The position numbers and the translations under genes are program-made. From Paeniroseomonas aquatica (GTDB taxonomy: Bacteria; Pseudomonadota; Alphaproteobacteria; Acetobacterales; Acetobacteraceae), in NCBI RefSeq assembly GCF_030409335.1, contig NZ_JAUFPN010000001.1, positions 18,998-62,614 on the forward strand: DNA of 43,617 nucleotides, in the 5' to 3' direction. This document shows, in pieces, positions 33,173-41,284 of this stretch (its first letter is position 1; the number at the start of each line of letters is the position of its first letter). The notes beneath the pieces were generated by a model, which saw only the letters and a program-made list of their open reading frames with translations, did not search any database and was not told where the DNA came from.

Positions 33173-34665
33173 CCGAACCCTGCGACCTCCCCGCCGTCGA
33201 AGCCCGCCGGATGATCGGGCGCAAGACGCTCTCGCCCGTCGAGCTGCTGGAGAGCTGCCTCGGCCGCATCGGCGCGGTGAACGGGGCGGTGAATGCGATG
33301 GTGGCGCTGGATGAGGGCGGGGCGCGGCTGGCGGCGAAGCAGGCCGAGGCGGCGGTGATGGCCGGCGAGACGCTGGGCGCGCTGCACGGCCTGCCGGTCG
33401 GCATCAAGGACCTGGAGGAGACCAGGGGCCTCCGCACCACCTACGGCAGCCCGATCTTCGCCGACTTCGTCCCCGAGGCGGATTGCGGCATGGTCGCGCG
33501 TATCCGCGCCGCCGGCGGCATCGTCATCGGCAAGACCAACACCCCGGAATTCGGCCTGGGCGCCAATACCCGCAACCGGGTCTATGGCGCGACCGGCAAT
33601 GCCTTCGACAACACCAAATCCGCCGCCGGCTCCTCCGGCGGCTCCGGCGTGGCGCTGGCGACCGGCATGGCGCCGCTCTGCTCGGGCTCCGATACCGGCG
33701 GCTCGCTGCGCAACCCGGCCGCCTTCAACGGCATCGTCGGCTACCGGCCAAGCGCCGGGCTGGTCTGCTCCGAGAAGCGGGCGCATGGCTGGTCGCCGCT
33801 GCCGGTGCTGGGCCCGATGGCGCGCAGCGTGGCGGATGCCTGCCTGCTGCTCTCGGCCATGGCCTCCGACGATGCCCGCGACCCGCTGGCCTATACGCTG
33901 CACGCCCGTCCGGTGCGGGGCGAGCCGGCGCTGTTCCACCCGCCGCGCGGCCTCGACCTCGGCTCCCTCAGGCTGGCCTTCTCCGAGGACCTGGGCCAGG
34001 CGCCGACCGAGCGGGTGGTGCGCCAGGCCTTCCAGGCCCGGGTCGCCGCCATCGCCCCGATGTTCGCCCGCGCCGAGGCGGCCCACCCCGACTGCGCCGG
34101 CGGCGACGAGGCCTTCGAGGTGTTGCGCGCCGGCATGGTGCTGACCGCGCATGCCGAGAAGGTGCGGACCCGGCCGCAGGATTGCGGCCCGAACATCATC
34201 GCCAACGTCGAGGAGGGGCTGCGCTACAGCCTGGCCGACGGCGCCCGGGCGAATGTGCTGCAGACGAAGATCTACCGCGACTTCCAGCGCTTCTTCGGCG
34301 AGCACGACGTGCTCATCACCCCGGCGATCACCATCAGCCCGCGCAACTGGCGGGAGCTCTACCCGAAGGAGATCGACGGGCAGACCACCCGGACCTACTT
34401 CCACTGGCTGGCGCTGGCCTATTACGTGACCCTGACCGGGCATCCGGCGATCAGCCTGCCGCTCGGCCTCGATGCCCATGGCATGCCCTTCGGCCTGCAG
34501 ATCGTCGGGCCGCGCGGCGGGGATGCCTTCGTCCTCGGCGTGGCGGCGGCGATCGAGGCGGCCTTCGCCGGGGATGCGACCCTCGGGCGGCCGGTGCCGG
34601 ACCTCGCCCGGCTGCGGACGGCGCCGCCGATCGGCGGCATGGCGGAATTCCGCAGCTTCGACTGA
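33169..34665 (+). CDS. Amidase signature family enzyme
   Basis: This 498-residue cytosolic hydrolase is of the amidase signature family. The catalytic triad is visible: Lys80 (V-G-I-K-D), cis-Ser155 (A-A-G-S-S-G-G-S) and nucleophile Ser179 (S-D-T-G-G-S-L-R-N-P). Family members hydrolyse aliphatic or aromatic amides, peptide amides or 6-aminohexanoate-type compounds; the substrate cannot be told. The start is the GTG at 33169, overlapping the macrodomain stop by four bases. It ends the three-gene operon, which together would release ammonia or amino acids from amide compounds. Confidence 0.92.
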   Translation: MTEPCDLPAVEARRMIGRKTLSPVELLESCLGRIGAVNGAVNAMVALDEGGARLAAKQAEAAVMAGETLGALHGLPVGIKDLEETRGLRTTYGSPIFADFVPEADCGMVARIRAAGGIVIGKTNTPEFGLGANTRNRVYGATGNAFDNTKSAAGSSGGSGVALATGMAPLCSGSDTGGSLRNPAAFNGIVGYRPSAGLVCSEKRAHGWSPLPVLGPMARSVADACLLLSAMASDDARDPLAYTLHARPVRGEPALFHPPRGLDLGSLRLAFSEDLGQAPTERVVRQAFQARVAAIAPMFARAEAAHPDCAGGDEAFEVLRAGMVLTAHAEKVRTRPQDCGPNIIANVEEGLRYSLADGARANVLQTKIYRDFQRFFGEHDVLITPAITISPRNWRELYPKEIDGQTTRTYFHWLALAYYVTLTGHPAISLPLGLDAHGMPFGLQIVGPRGGDAFVLGVAAAIEAAFAGDATLGRPVPDLARLRTAPPIGGMAEFRSFD

Positions 34666-34689
34666 GGCGGGACGGGCGGCTCGCGCGGC

Positions 34690-34968
34690 CTACCAGCCGC
34701 CGCGGTAGCCGCCCCCGTACCCGCCGCCATAGCCGCCACCCCGGCCGTAGTAGGGCTGGTGATAGCCGGCGCCATACCGGTCGCCGCGGCCGTAGCCGCC
34801 ACGGTAGGGACGCGGCTTGTCGCTGAGCGCGCCGACCGCCAGCGCGGCGGCGGCCCCGACGCCCACGCCCAGCAGGGCGGTGCGGCCGTAATCGACCCGT
34901 CCGTAGTTGTCCGTGCAGCCGGCGGCCAGCAGCAGGGCCGCGGCGGCGATCGAGGGCAGGGCGCGCAT
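34690..34968 (-). CDS. Gly/Tyr-rich small lipoprotein
   Basis: This 92-residue protein has a signal with lipobox A-A-G-C near residues 15-18, then a glycine-rich hydrophobic helix (A-L-L-G-V-G-V-G-A-A-A) of the glycine-zipper kind. Its C-terminal third is made of Gly, Tyr and Arg repeats (G-G-Y-G-G-G-Y). It is probably anchored in the outer membrane. No function can be assigned. GGAGAAGAC precedes the ATG at 34968 as ribosome site. It is convergent with the amidase gene. Confidence 0.7.
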   Translation of the reverse strand: MRALPSIAAAALLLAAGCTDNYGRVDYGRTALLGVGVGAAAALAVGALSDKPRPYRGGYGRGDRYGAGYHQPYYGRGGGYGGGYGGGYRGGW

Positions 34969-35141
34969 GTCTTCTCCGGCATTGCATCGAGTGTCTGGTG
35001 TCGCCGCGGCAGCCCTGGCCCAGGCTCCCTCGGGAAGCCGGGCTGCACGCAGCGGCGGGATCCATCCGCTACGAAGGATCCTGAACCCGGGTTAAGGCGA
35101 GGTTATGCCGGCATTGCGGCAGGCCTGTGGAGCCTGGCCGG

Positions 35142-35396
35142 CTACCGGCCGCCACCGGAGAAGGCGTTGAAGGTCTGCAGCGTATAGGTGTCCTTCACCC
35201 CGGGCACGGTCTGCAGGGTCTCGACCACGAAGAGGCCGATGTCCTGGTCCGGCTCGAGGTAGAATTTTCCCATCAGGTCGTACTGGCCGGAGATGGAATG
35301 CATCTCGGACAGCTGCGGGATGGTATCCGCCATCTCCCGGGCGACGCGGTAGGCATGGCCCATCTCGCATTTGATCTGGACGAAAATGGCGCGCAT
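35142..35396 (-). CDS. Stand-alone Lrp/AsnC ligand-binding (RAM) domain protein
   Basis: This 84-residue protein is only the C-terminal alpha/beta (RAM) domain of the Lrp/AsnC family, without the DNA-binding helix-turn-helix. It reads A-I-F-V-Q-I-K-C-E-M-G-H-A-Y at the start and contains V-P-G-V-K-D-T-Y-T-L. Such free-standing domains bind amino acids and form oligomers, and may modulate full-length Lrp-type regulators. The ATG at 35396 follows an AGGAGG site. It lies 37 bases downstream of the BciB-like gene on the same strand. Confidence 0.87.
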   Translation of the reverse strand: MRAIFVQIKCEMGHAYRVAREMADTIPQLSEMHSISGQYDLMGKFYLEPDQDIGLFVVETLQTVPGVKDTYTLQTFNAFSGGGR

Positions 35397-35433
35397 CGGG
35401 GCCTCCTGGTTCGCCGGTCCAGTATAGCCTGCT

Positions 35434-36702
35434 TCAGCCCCGCTCCCCAGTCCCGGCGGCCGGCGTCTCGCCCGGAGCCGCCTCCAGGCCATAGGGGCGG
35501 ACCAGGGCCCAGACATGGGCGGGAACCATGGACTTCAGCCGCCGCGGCGCCTCCCGCCGCAGGTGCAGCACGGTCTCCACCGCCTTCATCTCCACCCGGG
35601 TCCGGGCGAATTCCAGGCCGCGCGGGCCGATCCGCGGCATCAGCCAGCCGACCAGCGGCCGCAGCCAGCCCGGCATCCGCCGCAGCGGCAGCCCGCCCGC
35701 GGCACGCTCCACATTGGCGAGGAAGCCGCGCACCGGGCCCTGCCGCTTGCCCGCGCTGCCGAGCTCCGAGGTCCGCAGCTCGTCGCCGAGCAGGGCGACC
35801 AGCTCCTCGCCCCGCTGGTTGCGGACCAGCAGCCATTGCTCGCCCTGGCCGGCCATGTAGCCCACCGTCACGTCGGCCAGCACGTTGGTGTAGTCGACGC
35901 AGGTCCGGCAGGTGAGGGGGAAGAAATCCGGCGGCAGCTTCGAGATGGGCAGCTGCAGGAAGGGGATGGTCTTCACCCGGCCATCGGTGAAGCGCAGCTC
36001 CACGTGGTAGTCGGCGCGGAATTCGAGGTAGGTGATCGTCGCCGGGTCCTCGGCCAGCAGCGCCAGGAATTCATGGAAGCGCTCGGTCGTGGTGTTGTCC
36101 GAGCAGGGCGTGCCGATGACGAACAGCCGCTCGAAGCCCAGCTCCGCCTCCAGCGCCCGCAGCGCATAGACCTGGCAGGGGATGCCGATGACGGCGAGGC
36201 GCCGGTGCCCCGCGGCGCGGGCGGGCTGCAGCAGCGCCAGCAGCGGGGCATAGCCCATGCGCATCCCGCGGCACGCCGCCATGCCCTCGGGCTTGGTCAC
36301 CAGGACGGGCACCGGCCGCCAGCGGTCCGCCGGGTCGGCCGCCATGGTCAGCACCGCATCCACCGCCCCGGTCTCCAGCAGGCGTTCGGCGAGGCGGGTG
36401 GTGATGCCGGTCCATTGCGCCCCGGGGCGGGGGGCGGCGAGGGAGGCCCGCAGCATGCGGCGGAAGGGGCCGAAGAAGACCTCGTCCGGTCGCGCCGGGT
36501 CGCGGGCGCGGCCATGTACCTGTAGCTCCAGCCTGGGATAGTCGGGCCGGATGAACTGGCAGGCGCGGCCGCAGGCCTTGGGCTCGGCGCTGCGGGAGAT
36601 GCCGCAGTCGGTGCAGAGGCCGCGGGGCCGGGCGGGGCCGACCGCCGGGGTCCAGGCCGCCGGCATGGCGCCACCGGCCGGGCCGGCCAAACCATCCTGC
36701 AT
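35434..36702 (-). CDS. bciB: BciB / hydroxymethyl chlorophyll reductase-like iron-sulfur flavoprotein
   Basis: This 422-residue protein belongs to the F420-hydrogenase beta-subunit (FrhB/FdhB) family and resembles BciB, the ferredoxin-dependent 8-vinyl reductase of (bacterio)chlorophyll synthesis, and plant 7-hydroxymethyl chlorophyll a reductase. Supporting words are L-C-T-D-C-G-I-S, A-Q-W-T-G-I, V-I-G-I-P-C-Q-V-Y-A-L-R, V-I-G-T-P-C-S-D-N and C-R-T-C-V-D-Y-T-N-V-L-A-D-V-T-V-G-Y-M. The cysteines fit iron-sulfur centres. The ATG at 36702 has a GGGGG site; a start at 36666 is possible. No other photosynthesis gene is in the window. Another FrhB-type oxidoreductase is the alternative. Confidence 0.65.
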   Translation of the reverse strand: MQDGLAGPAGGAMPAAWTPAVGPARPRGLCTDCGISRSAEPKACGRACQFIRPDYPRLELQVHGRARDPARPDEVFFGPFRRMLRASLAAPRPGAQWTGITTRLAERLLETGAVDAVLTMAADPADRWRPVPVLVTKPEGMAACRGMRMGYAPLLALLQPARAAGHRRLAVIGIPCQVYALRALEAELGFERLFVIGTPCSDNTTTERFHEFLALLAEDPATITYLEFRADYHVELRFTDGRVKTIPFLQLPISKLPPDFFPLTCRTCVDYTNVLADVTVGYMAGQGEQWLLVRNQRGEELVALLGDELRTSELGSAGKRQGPVRGFLANVERAAGGLPLRRMPGWLRPLVGWLMPRIGPRGLEFARTRVEMKAVETVLHLRREAPRRLKSMVPAHVWALVRPYGLEAAPGETPAAGTGERG

Positions 36703-36842
36703 GCGCGCTACCCCCGGCGCGAAGCCTAGCCGAGGCCCGGGACCCAGGCCAGGGAATGATGCGGCCGGCGGCGGGCCATGGTTTCGTTGCGCCGCGGGTG
36801 GCGGTGCGCTAGGCACCTCCCAGTTGCAGTGGAGTGGTCGAG

Positions 36843-38150
36843 ATGCGGATTGCGGTTCTCGGGGCTGGATATGTGGGCCTGGTCTCCGGCGCCTGCTTTG
36901 CCGAATTCGGCGTGAACGTGACCATCGTCGACACCGACCCTGCCAAGGTCGAGGCGCTGCGCCGCGGCATCATCCCGATCTACGAGCCCGGGCTCGAGCG
37001 GCTGGTGACCGAGAACCACGCCGATGGAAGGCTCGCCTTCACGACCGACCTCGACGAGGCGATGCAGGGGGCGGATTGCGTCTTCCTGGCCGTCGGCACC
37101 CCGTCGCGCCGCGGCGACGGCCATGCCGACCTGCAATACGTCTATGCCGCCGCCGAGGGCGTGGCCCGCGCGGCGAAGAAGGACGGGCTGGTGCTGGTGA
37201 CGAAGTCGACCGTGCCGGTCGGCACCGGGCGCAAGATTCAGGAGATCGTCCGCCGGGTGCGGCCGGACCTGACCATCCATGTCGCCAGCAACCCGGAGTT
37301 CCTGCGGGAAGGCAATGCCATCACGGATTTCATGCGGCCGGACCGGGTGGTCCTGGGGGCCGACGACGAGGCCGCCTTCGCCACCCTGCGGCGGCTCTAC
37401 CGGCCGCTGTACCTGATCGAGACGCCGATCGTCGCCGCCAGCCTCGAGACGGCGGAACTCATCAAGTATTCGGCCAATGCCTTCCTGGCGACCAAGATCA
37501 CCTTCATCAACGAGATCGCCGACCTCTGCGAGAAGGTCGGCGCCGACGTGCACGACGTCGCCCGCGGCATGGGCCTCGATGGCCGCATCGGCCGCAAATT
37601 CCTCCACCCTGGCCCGGGCTACGGCGGCTCCTGCTTCCCCAAGGACACGCTGGCCCTGGCGATGACGGCGCGCGACGCGGGCTCGCCGATGAAGCTGGTC
37701 GAGACCACCATCGCGGTGAACGAGGCCCGCAAGGAGGCGATGGCCGAGCGGGTTATCGCGGCGCTGGGCGGCGACGTGCGCGGCAAGGCGATCGGCGTGC
37801 TCGGCGTCACCTTCAAGCCCGAGACCGACGACATGCGCGACGCGCCGAGCCTGGTGATCCTGCCGCGGCTGCTGGCCGCGGGCGCCCGCATCACGGCGCA
37901 TGACCCGCAGCTCGGCCAGGCGCGGCAGATGCTGCCCGCCGAGATCGCCTTCGCCGCCTCGCCGCTCGAGGCGATCCAGGGTGCCGATGCGGTGGTGCTG
38001 CTGACCGAGTGGAACGAGTACCGCTCCATGGCACCCGAGAAGCTGCGCCAGGCGATGCAGGGCGATGCCGTGCTCGACCTGCGCAACGCCTGGGACCCGG
38101 AGGCGATGCGCGAGGCCGGGCTGCGCTACTTCGGCGTCGGCCGGCGCTGA
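36843..38150 (+). CDS. ugd: UDP-glucose 6-dehydrogenase
   Basis: This 435-residue enzyme oxidises UDP-glucose to UDP-glucuronate with two NAD+. The N-terminal Rossmann motif is G-A-G-Y-V-G (7-12). The central domain has the catalytic Lys208 in E-L-I-K-Y-S-A-N-A-F and the nucleophile Cys264 in G-Y-G-G-S-C-F-P-K-D. The C-terminal domain has L-G-V-T-F-K-P-E-T-D-D-M-R-D-A-P-S. The ATG at 36843 has GGAG eight bases before it; a GTG three codons upstream would overlap that site. It supplies precursors for exopolysaccharide or lipopolysaccharide and diverges from the BciB-like gene. Confidence 0.95.
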   Translation: MRIAVLGAGYVGLVSGACFAEFGVNVTIVDTDPAKVEALRRGIIPIYEPGLERLVTENHADGRLAFTTDLDEAMQGADCVFLAVGTPSRRGDGHADLQYVYAAAEGVARAAKKDGLVLVTKSTVPVGTGRKIQEIVRRVRPDLTIHVASNPEFLREGNAITDFMRPDRVVLGADDEAAFATLRRLYRPLYLIETPIVAASLETAELIKYSANAFLATKITFINEIADLCEKVGADVHDVARGMGLDGRIGRKFLHPGPGYGGSCFPKDTLALAMTARDAGSPMKLVETTIAVNEARKEAMAERVIAALGGDVRGKAIGVLGVTFKPETDDMRDAPSLVILPRLLAAGARITAHDPQLGQARQMLPAEIAFAASPLEAIQGADAVVLLTEWNEYRSMAPEKLRQAMQGDAVLDLRNAWDPEAMREAGLRYFGVGRR

Positions 38151-38170
38151 CGGCCGAGCCTGCATCGATG

Positions 38171-38193
38171 CCCGGCGCCCGAATGGCGCCGGG
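38171..38193 (+). terminator. Hairpin after ugd
   Basis: CCCGGCGCC at 38171-38179 pairs with GGCGCCGGG at 38185-38193 around a five-base loop, 20 bases past the ugd stop. There is no T-run. It may end ugd transcription. The stem core is the same as in the hairpin at 28585-28607. Confidence 0.4.
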
Positions 38194-38271
38194 TGCGGCA
38201 TCCGGCCGCCGCGGGGCTTACGGGAGCGCCGGTCCGCTCCATCTATGCGGCGGTTCTGGATGGAGACGCCC

Positions 38272-38412
38272 ATGCTTCGCCTGCTTTCGCCGCCCGGCAT
38301 CGTCACCGGGCTGGTCGTGATGCTCTCCGTGGCCGGCGGCATGGCCTTCGGCGCGGGGCTCGCCGGCGCAGCGCTGCTGGCGGGCGCGGCGCGGAAGGCG
38401 GCGCGGTCATGA
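38272..38412 (+). CDS. Small membrane peptide of unknown function (46 residues)
   Basis: A 46-residue frame with GGAG at 38262-38265 before its ATG. Residues 8-43 form one long Gly/Ala-rich hydrophobic segment ([14 protein letters not shown]) ending in basic residues K-A-A-R-S, the usual orientation signal. An in-frame ATG at 38260 would add four residues. The stop overlaps the start of the next small frame (ATGA), which supports both as real genes. No family is recognised. Confidence 0.5.
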   Translation: MLRLLSPPGIVTGLVVMLSVAGGMAFGAGLAGAALLAGAARKAARS

Positions 38413-38534
38413 TCGCGCTGCTCTACCTGCCGGTCCTGGCGACGCTGCATTTCGGCGCCGGTACCGCCCTGGGGGGCATGGCCGTCCTCTCGGCCAAGAC
38501 GATCCTGGACCTCGCCCGTGCGTCGAAGGCCTGA
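38409..38534 (+). CDS. Small membrane peptide of unknown function (41 residues)
   Basis: A 41-residue frame whose ATG at 38409 overlaps the stop of the previous small gene by four bases. It starts [13 protein letters not shown] and has one hydrophobic segment, then an amphipathic C-terminus ([11 protein letters not shown]). The coupling and the hydrophobic character of both frames suggest a two-part membrane system or a toxin-like pair, but there is no homology in hand. Confidence 0.45.
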   Translation: MIALLYLPVLATLHFGAGTALGGMAVLSAKTILDLARASKA

Positions 38535-38905
38535 CAGGCGGCCCTTGTAGGCCGGGAGCCTCATTCGCCACCCAGGGTGTCGGCCACGAGGGGGGCGATG
38601 CCTCTGCCGTCGTCCTGCCCGCGAACCCTGGCACGAACGGGCTCGCCGGGGCCCGGTGCCGGTGCAGTGCCAGGCGGGGATCGGCGCCGGGCCGGCACGT
38701 CGTCGGTGGCCGAATGGCTTTGCTTGCGGCCGTCGTCCCGGCCGCCGATGGTCCCCGGCCCCTGCGGCCCTGCCCAGGTCGGCCACGGCCGCCCGCAAGA
38801 CCGGCGGCCCGCGGCGGCGTTGCCCAGGAAGCGGGCAGCGCCCCCGCCGGCAGGAGCCTCCACCGCCGGGCAGGGGGCTGGCACGGCCCTTGCTGCACGA
38901 GGCGC
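38535..38905. other. 371-base gap with no recognisable gene
   Basis: Between the small membrane peptides and the ATPase pair no protein family is recognised in any of the six frames. All six are open or nearly open because of base composition. The frames have the Arg/Pro/Ala-rich look of shadows. The gap should contain the promoter of the ATPase pair, but no clear boxes were seen. A degraded gene cannot be excluded. Confidence 0.4.
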
Positions 38906-39958
38906 ATGACCTGCACCTCCTCCTTCGTCGACCGCGGCGGCCCGGCACAGCCGCTGCTCCTGCTCACCGGGCTCAAGAAGCACTTCCCGATCCGCGGCGG
39001 GCTGTTCGGGTCCACCGTGGCGACGGTGCGGGCGGTGGACGGCGTCTCCTTCAACGTCCGCAAGGGCGAGACGCTGGGCATCGTCGGCGAGAGCGGCTGC
39101 GGCAAGTCGACCACCGCCCGGCTGCTGATGCGGCTGATGGACCCCGACGCCGGCAGCATGGTCTTCGACGGGGAGGCGGTCGGCCAGCATGTGGCGACCG
39201 GCGGCATCACCCTGAAGGAATACCGCCGCCAGGTGCAGATGGTCTTCCAGGACAGCTACGCCTCCTTGAACCCCCGCCTGCCGATCGAGGAGAGCATCGC
39301 CTTCGCCCCCAAGGTGCATGGCGTCTCGCCCAGCGAGGCGCGGGCACGGGCGCATGAGATCCTGGCGGCGGTCGGGCTGGCGCCGGCCACCTTCGCCCGA
39401 CGCTACCCGCATGAGCTCTCGGGCGGCCAGCGGCAGCGGGTGAACATCGCCCGGGCGCTGGCGCTGCAGCCGCGGCTGATCCTGCTGGACGAGCCGGTCT
39501 CGGCGCTGGACAAGTCGGTCGAGGCGCAGGTGCTGAACCTGCTGGTGGATCTGAAGGAGAAGTTCGGCCTCACCTATGTCTTCATCAGCCACGATCTGAA
39601 CGTGGTGCAGTACATCTCCGACCGGGTGCTGGTGATGTACCTCGGCCAGGTGGTGGAGCAGGGGCCGGTGGAGGCGATCTACGACCGCCCGGCGCATCCC
39701 TATACGCGGGCGCTGCTGGCCAGCCGGCCGTCGATGGACCCGGCGACCCGGCGGACCGAGCCGCCGCTGACCGGCGACCCGCCGAACCCGATCAACCCGC
39801 CCTCCGGCTGCCGCTTCCGCACCCGCTGTCCCTTCGCCGAGGATGTCTGCGCCGCGCGCGAGCCGGTGCAGACCGACATGGGCGGCGGCCACGAGGCGGC
39901 CTGCCACATGGCGGAGCCGGGCAGCGGCCATTCCCAGGCCGGGAGGCTGGCGGCATGA
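38906..39958 (+). CDS. Peptide ABC transporter ATPase, DppF type (third set)
   Basis: This 350-residue ATPase is of the DppF/OppF class: Walker A G-E-S-G-C-G-K-S near 62-69, signature L-S-G-G-Q-R-Q-R, Walker B L-I-L-L-D-E-P, switch His in I-S-H-D, and the C-terminal cysteine domain with [18 protein letters not shown] lies only three bases before the ATG at 38906, so the start is less sure; the frame is open for a further 64 codons upstream, without family similarity. It overlaps the next ATPase gene by four bases. No permease or binding protein gene is adjacent. Confidence 0.88.
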   Translation: MTCTSSFVDRGGPAQPLLLLTGLKKHFPIRGGLFGSTVATVRAVDGVSFNVRKGETLGIVGESGCGKSTTARLLMRLMDPDAGSMVFDGEAVGQHVATGGITLKEYRRQVQMVFQDSYASLNPRLPIEESIAFAPKVHGVSPSEARARAHEILAAVGLAPATFARRYPHELSGGQRQRVNIARALALQPRLILLDEPVSALDKSVEAQVLNLLVDLKEKFGLTYVFISHDLNVVQYISDRVLVMYLGQVVEQGPVEAIYDRPAHPYTRALLASRPSMDPATRRTEPPLTGDPPNPINPPSGCRFRTRCPFAEDVCAAREPVQTDMGGGHEAACHMAEPGSGHSQAGRLAA

Positions 39959-40968
39959 GCGAGATCCTGGAGCGCCCGATGAGCACCACCACGGCCGCCG
40001 CCACCCCACTGGTGAAGGTGCGGGACCTCTCGGTCCGCTTTGTCTCCCGCGATGCCACCATGCATGCGGTGAACGGGGTCGACATCGACCTCGCGGCGGG
40101 GGAGGTGCTCTGCATCCTCGGCGAATCCGGCTCGGGCAAGTCGGTCACCCTGCGGGCGCTGATGAAGCTGCTGCCGAAATACGCCAGGGTGACGGGCGGC
40201 ATCGAGGTCGCCGGCCGCGACGTGCAGGCGATGAACGAGGGCCAGCTGCAGGATTTCCGCGGCAGCGACGTGGCGATGATCTTCCAGGAGCCGATGACCG
40301 CGCTCGACCCGGTCTTCACCATCGGTCAGCAGATCGCCGAGACGGTGGTGCGGCACGAAGGCTCCTCCCGCGCCGCCGGCATGGCGCGGGCCTTGGAATT
40401 GCTCGAGTTGGTGCAGATCCCCTCGGCGAAGCGCCGGCTGGAGGCCTATCCGCATGAGCTCTCGGGCGGCCTCCGGCAGCGGGCGATGATCGCGGTGGCG
40501 CTGGCCTGCAAGCCGAAGCTGCTGCTGGCCGACGAGCCGACCACGGCGCTGGACGCGACGGTGCAGATCCAGGTGCTGCTGCTGCTGCGCAAGCTCCAGG
40601 AACAGCTCGGCATGGGGGTGATCTTCGTGACGCACGACCTCGGCGTCGCCGGCGAGATCGCCGATCGGGTGGCGGTGATGTACGCCGGGCGGGTGGTCGA
40701 GGAAGGGCCGGTCGCGGCCATGATGAAGGCGCCCCTGCACCCCTATCCGCGTGGGCTGCTCGGCGCGACGGTGCATGGCGGCATGCGCGGCCAGCGGCTG
40801 ACCACCATCCCCGGCGCGCCGCCGAGCCTCGAGACCCTGCCGACCGCCTGCTCCTTCGCGCCGCGCTGCGAACTGGCGGAGCCGGCCTGCCTCGCCGGGG
40901 TCCCGCCGCCGAACTCGCCGATGCCGGGGCGGAGCGCCCGCTGCATCCTGGTGCCGAACCTGCCGTAA
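39955..40968 (+). CDS. Peptide ABC transporter ATPase, DppD type (third set)
   Basis: This 337-residue ATPase is of the DppD/OppD class, with Walker A G-E-S-G-S-G-K-S near 56-63, signature L-S-G-G-L-R-Q-R, Walker B L-L-L-A-D-E-P, switch T-H-D and C-terminal cysteines in C-S-F-A-P-R-C-E-L-A-E-P-A-C. Its ATG overlaps the stop of the DppF-type gene (ATGA). The order F then D is the reverse of the first operon. The pair must serve permeases encoded elsewhere. A short intergenic gap separates it from the convergent DUF1127 gene. Confidence 0.92.
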   Translation: MSEILERPMSTTTAAATPLVKVRDLSVRFVSRDATMHAVNGVDIDLAAGEVLCILGESGSGKSVTLRALMKLLPKYARVTGGIEVAGRDVQAMNEGQLQDFRGSDVAMIFQEPMTALDPVFTIGQQIAETVVRHEGSSRAAGMARALELLELVQIPSAKRRLEAYPHELSGGLRQRAMIAVALACKPKLLLADEPTTALDATVQIQVLLLLRKLQEQLGMGVIFVTHDLGVAGEIADRVAVMYAGRVVEEGPVAAMMKAPLHPYPRGLLGATVHGGMRGQRLTTIPGAPPSLETLPTACSFAPRCELAEPACLAGVPPPNSPMPGRSARCILVPNLP

Positions 40969-40980
40969 GGCAGGCTGCGC

Positions 40981-41187
40981 TCAAGGGCGTGTCAGGTCCC
41001 AGGGCAGGCGGTCCGCCTCCAGCAGGGCATCGGCCCGGCTGATGCCGATATCCTTCAGCATCCGGTCGTCCATCGCCGCCAGCTGCCGCCGGGTGAGGGC
41101 GGCCCGCAGCATGGCGCGGAAGCCGGGCAGCGCCGGGGCGGCGGGCCGGAGCCAGAGGGCAGGGATGCGGGCGTTCAGGATGGGCAT
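40981..41187 (-). CDS. DUF1127 family small protein
   Basis: This 68-residue protein ends in the Arg-rich, DUF1127-type motif: L-T-R-R-Q-L-A-A-M-D-D-R-M-L-K-D-I-G-I-S (about 31-50). Small DUF1127 proteins of alphaproteobacteria have been tied to RNA metabolism and phosphate or carbon storage, and are often strongly controlled by stress. GGAG precedes the ATG at 41187. It diverges from the LysR gene, sharing a 97-base control region that contains a candidate LysR site. Confidence 0.85.
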   Translation of the reverse strand: MPILNARIPALWLRPAAPALPGFRAMLRAALTRRQLAAMDDRMLKDIGISRADALLEADRLPWDLTRP

Positions 41188-41249
41188 GACGGGATACTCC
41201 TCACCGCCTTAAGCTGGCGCCGGGGTCGGAATAAGGAAAACGAATTGCA

Positions 41250-41279
41250 TTGACGGTGCCCATCAACGTTGCTGATGAT
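41250..41279 (+). promoter_or_regulatory. LysR-type operator overlapping a promoter
   Basis: ATCA-N7-TGAT at 41262-41276 has the T-N11-A pattern of LysR-type binding sites and lies just before the LysR gene. TTGACG at 41250-41255 stands 18 bases before GATGAT at 41274-41279, a plausible -35/-10 pair for that gene. The overlap fits self-repression, as usual for LysR regulators. Confidence 0.5.
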
Positions 41280-41284
41280 GCGCC

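Noticed and set aside
36787-36815. TTGCGC-N17-TAGGCA as a promoter for ugd
   Set aside because: The -10 hexamer matches the consensus in only two positions, so it was not listed.
38561-40009. Leftward 482-codon frame across the ATPase pair and the 371-base gap
   Set aside because: Most of it is antisense to a clear ATPase gene. The part in the gap (38561-38905) shows no recognisable motif, so a degraded gene there could not be supported.
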